A stretch of DNA of 64,000 bases from JABDMH01 sp965223025 (GTDB lineage: Bacteria; Bacteroidota; Bacteroidia; Chitinophagales; Saprospiraceae): positions 1,674,001 to 1,738,000 of the forward strand of contig CBDCVP010000023.1 of NCBI GenBank assembly GCA_965223025.1. The letters run 5' to 3'. Positions 62,137 through 64,000 of this stretch are shown in pieces. A model generated the notes under the pieces. That model did no database searches and was not told where the DNA came from. It saw nothing but the letters and a program-made list of their open reading frames with translations. Positions within the stretch are counted from its first letter, which is position 1; each line of letters begins with the position of its first letter. A program made the translations under genes and the position numbers.

Positions 62137-63255
62137 TTACATGGATATCCGGGCAAACACAATGCGCTCATAAGGATGCTCAGATCCCATTTCAAAAAGA
62201 CATCCTATCGTTGATTCGGAGACAGACACGATATCTGAGTAAGCGGCTGGACCGTCGTAGAGCAACACAGAAGTAGGCCAAGTATAACCCCAATCACTGC
62301 TGAATCGCATGCGCATCTGCCTGCGATCATCGGCATTTGCTGGATTGCTAAATATCAATAGTTTTTGCGACCCATGCACGTGCAAACTGCCTTGACAAAT
62401 GGGTTCTACAAGTACTTGGTCGTGATGTTGATCACGCCACGTCGTTCCACCGTCACGGCTGATCGCTATTTGTCGGTATTTCTTTGAGCGATCATAGTTA
62501 CGCATGTTCAGCATCAGCAAATCTCTGGGCAATTCCGCCACCTCACATTCATTGACCTGATCGACTGGAGTCGAGCCCCCCAAGATCCAGTTTTCACCAT
62601 GGTCATCTGAGTAAATGACATGCGAATAATACTTTTTTGTGTCTGCTTCGATGTGGTCGCAACCCACCATCAACCTCCCCCGGTATGTACCGGTCCTAAT
62701 TTGGATACCCGAACCGGGACCAGTGGCGTACCAGGTCCAATGGGGCTCTTTGACATTTGCAGTGATCTCACGTGGTTCTGACCAGGTCAATCCATGGTCA
62801 TTACTAGTGATATGATACACCCGCCGACTATCGACACTGGTCTGATTGATGATTTCCGGTTCGCGGTCATCACCGCTATTCCAGGTGGCAAGCAGGTGAA
62901 TATCACCGGTCACCCTGTCGAGTATAGGAGCGGGGTTTCCACAGGTGTTTTCAGCATCATCCCATATGAGATTCATACTGCTCCAGCTAACTCCCCCATC
63001 GTGAGATCTCTTGACAACTAGGTCAATGTTGCCAGCATCCGAACGACCTGATTTTCTTCCCTCAGCAAAAGCAAGTAGATCGCCATTGGCAGCAGAAATT
63101 ACAGCCGGTATACGAAAAGTGTGATATCCGGCTTCACCGCTGACATAGACATCACTCATACTTAGCTTGCCGGATGGGATATTGACATCGCCTTGAACCA
63201 TCGCGCTGTCCATCGTGATCCAGACGCCAAATATTAAAAACCACTTGAAAATCAT
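62137..63255 (-). CDS. Exo-alpha-sialidase (GH33)
   Basis: A 372-residue secreted six-blade beta-propeller that releases terminal sialic acids. Signal peptide about 1-22. FRIP at 47-50 holds the first arginine of the carboxylate-binding triad; RKSGRSDAGNIDLVVKRS gives Asp73 as general acid. Five Asp-boxes are seen: SHDGGVSW (84-91), SNDHGLTW, SDDHGENW, SRDGGTTW and SSDWGYTW. Further arginines lie in GTYRGRLMVG and in the AYSDIVSV/ERIVFA region with the catalytic Tyr. No nan catabolic genes are next to it. The gene faces the same way as the esterase, 170 bases away. Confidence 0.93.
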   Translation of the reverse strand: MIFKWFLIFGVWITMDSAMVQGDVNIPSGKLSMSDVYVSGEAGYHTFRIPAVISAANGDLLAFAEGRKSGRSDAGNIDLVVKRSHDGGVSWSSMNLIWDDAENTCGNPAPILDRVTGDIHLLATWNSGDDREPEIINQTSVDSRRVYHITSNDHGLTWSEPREITANVKEPHWTWYATGPGSGIQIRTGTYRGRLMVGCDHIEADTKKYYSHVIYSDDHGENWILGGSTPVDQVNECEVAELPRDLLMLNMRNYDRSKKYRQIAISRDGGTTWRDQHHDQVLVEPICQGSLHVHGSQKLLIFSNPANADDRRQMRMRFSSDWGYTWPTSVLLYDGPAAYSDIVSVSESTIGCLFEMGSEHPYERIVFARISM

Positions 63256-63426
63256 AACCGTTTATCGACTTGTACAATGATTGATCTAAGAAATAGATGT
63301 TTCAGAATAAACAACACCACGCATTTTTTGAACATTCCCTATCAGCACCTTTTGTACGCATGGAAATAAATATAAAATTCGTACAGATCGAACCACGGGA
63401 AAGCTGCCTCGATCGCAACTCCACCG

Positions 63427-64000
63427 CTACAGTTCGAGTGTGAATCTAATTTTATCATCGGTATTTATGATGCGTTTCTGATCAAACGTTTTCATTCCAA
63501 CTCCCTTGATCCGAACACGATTTAGTTCCAATGTGCTATGCAGCACAGCGAGTTCAACCTCGATCTTGTCAGACTCCTTCTCGATCGTACATGATCCCCA
63601 GGCCTTACCATTTGACCAGAAGTACTTACCTGGTTTAGACGTAAACTGAATCATCTTTTCAATAGCAGAATACGAAAAATCGCTCTCGGCCAGCAGTGCT
63701 CCCCAGGAAGCCATCGCACGGGCATAGTGGTGCCCACATTCGGCTTCGTCAAACGGATTTCTTTTTCTACCATCATAGCGCTTTCTAATATTCTCAATGA
63801 TCTTCAAGCCTTTCTGCTCCATGCCTTCATACAACATCCCAATGGCAGCGGTATACTCAAAACCCGTCATGGCCTCTGCCCAGTATGGAAAGGGGATCTT
63901 GGGTCGGCCACCTTTCGGCCAGCTCGCCATTAATAGAGCCTGTTCATCGCCCAGGGCATACGATCTCATATTATTAAAGTGGTCAAACATATTATTTCTC
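63427..64000 (-). CDS. GH116-like glycoside hydrolase, C-terminal fragment (cut by window)
   Basis: The open frame continues to the window edge (the ATG at 63990 is preceded by open codons), so this is only the last 190 residues. Wording such as SWPKGGRPKIPFPYWAEAMTGFEYTAAIGMLYEGM, then IRKRYDGRKRNPFDEAECGHHYARAMASWG, is characteristic of the (alpha/alpha)6 barrel of GH116 (beta-glucosidase / bile-acid glucosidase-like) enzymes, with NPFDEAECGHHYARAM near the active site. The last 80 residues form a beta-strand tail. Orientation and spacing (171 bases) agree with being in the sialidase block. Confidence 0.85.
   Translation of the reverse strand, partial: RNNMFDHFNNMRSYALGDEQALLMASWPKGGRPKIPFPYWAEAMTGFEYTAAIGMLYEGMEQKGLKIIENIRKRYDGRKRNPFDEAECGHHYARAMASWGALLAESDFSYSAIEKMIQFTSKPGKYFWSNGKAWGSCTIEKESDKIEVELAVLHSTLELNRVRIKGVGMKTFDQKRIINTDDKIRFTLEL

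Noticed and set aside
1..64000. CRISPR array, prophage, restriction or toxin-antitoxin system
   Set aside because: Looked for spaced direct repeats and for typical protein families; none seen.

Overview
The window looks like a chromosomal piece of a free-living, probably marine or environmental member of the Bacteroidota. Supporting signs are a SusC/SusD pair with its own FecI-type sigma factor and FecR anti-sigma, two proteins with the C-terminal sorting domain of the type IX secretion system (T9SS), many lipoproteins, a WYL regulator of the Bacteroidota type, DUF5916, DUF3179 and DUF1080 proteins, and TAnnTTTG-like -7 boxes. The class cannot be fixed from the sequence. Many open frames begin upstream at TTG or GTG; where an ATG fits better with a signal peptide or family start I have moved the start.

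Layout. 1-3.0 kb: two DUF1080 proteins (the first cut by the window edge), a small VOC protein and a DlgD/YiaK-like reductase. 3.3-8.8 kb: housekeeping genes (cysE-cysM, rmuC, a 30-codon membrane ORF, a WYL regulator, ddl). 8.9-12.4 kb: a 1176-residue secreted protein with eleven fibronectin III domains. 13.0-17.1 kb: pyruvate dehydrogenase E1 alpha and a tctCBA tricarboxylate transporter operon. 17.4-23.1 kb: a FecA-like receptor, then a cobalamin riboswitch controlling a BtuB-like receptor and a DUF4465/T9SS protein. 23.2-27.9 kb: an MlrC-type peptidase, a Gfo/Idh/MocA oxidoreductase, a class V aminotransferase and a small lipoprotein. 28.6-37.9 kb: a minimal polysaccharide-utilisation locus (FecI, FecR, SusC, SusD, one sulfatase). 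37.9-41.0 kb: a decayed zone in which a complete IS982-family element sits inside an older transposase relic, next to a frameshifted lipoprotein gene and an AraC remnant. 41.1-48.0 kb: ADP-forming acyl-CoA synthetase, a nonsense-interrupted small membrane gene, a DUF5916 protein, a DUF3179 protein and tRNA-His. 48.3-57.0 kb: DoxX, two Tat-type Gfo/Idh/MocA oxidoreductases, a creatininase-family amidohydrolase, an AI-2E exporter, a sugar isomerase/epimerase, an SGNH hydrolase and an orphan lipoprotein. 57.1-64.0 kb, all on the minus strand: PfkB kinase, pirin, PHP lipoprotein, a small helical protein, an alpha/beta hydrolase, a GH33 sialidase and the C-terminal end of a GH116-like enzyme cut by the window edge.

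How it fits together. The main theme is scavenging of complex carbohydrates: outer-membrane uptake (SusCD, TonB receptors), desulfation, desialylation, and a set of exported NAD-dependent oxidoreductases, DUF1080 proteins and a TIM-barrel isomerase that resembles the recently recognised 3-keto-glycoside route for cleaving glycosidic bonds. Six enzymes start with twin-arginine-like leaders, so much of this chemistry is likely periplasmic.

I see no CRISPR array, prophage, restriction or clear defence system. The strongest sequence-level discoveries are the nested insertion that can be undone in silico to restore the host transposase frame, the ATCC-repeat frameshift in the adjacent lipoprotein gene, the in-frame TGA in a small membrane protein, the riboswitch-driven cobalamin locus, and the pirin-PfkB translationally coupled pair.
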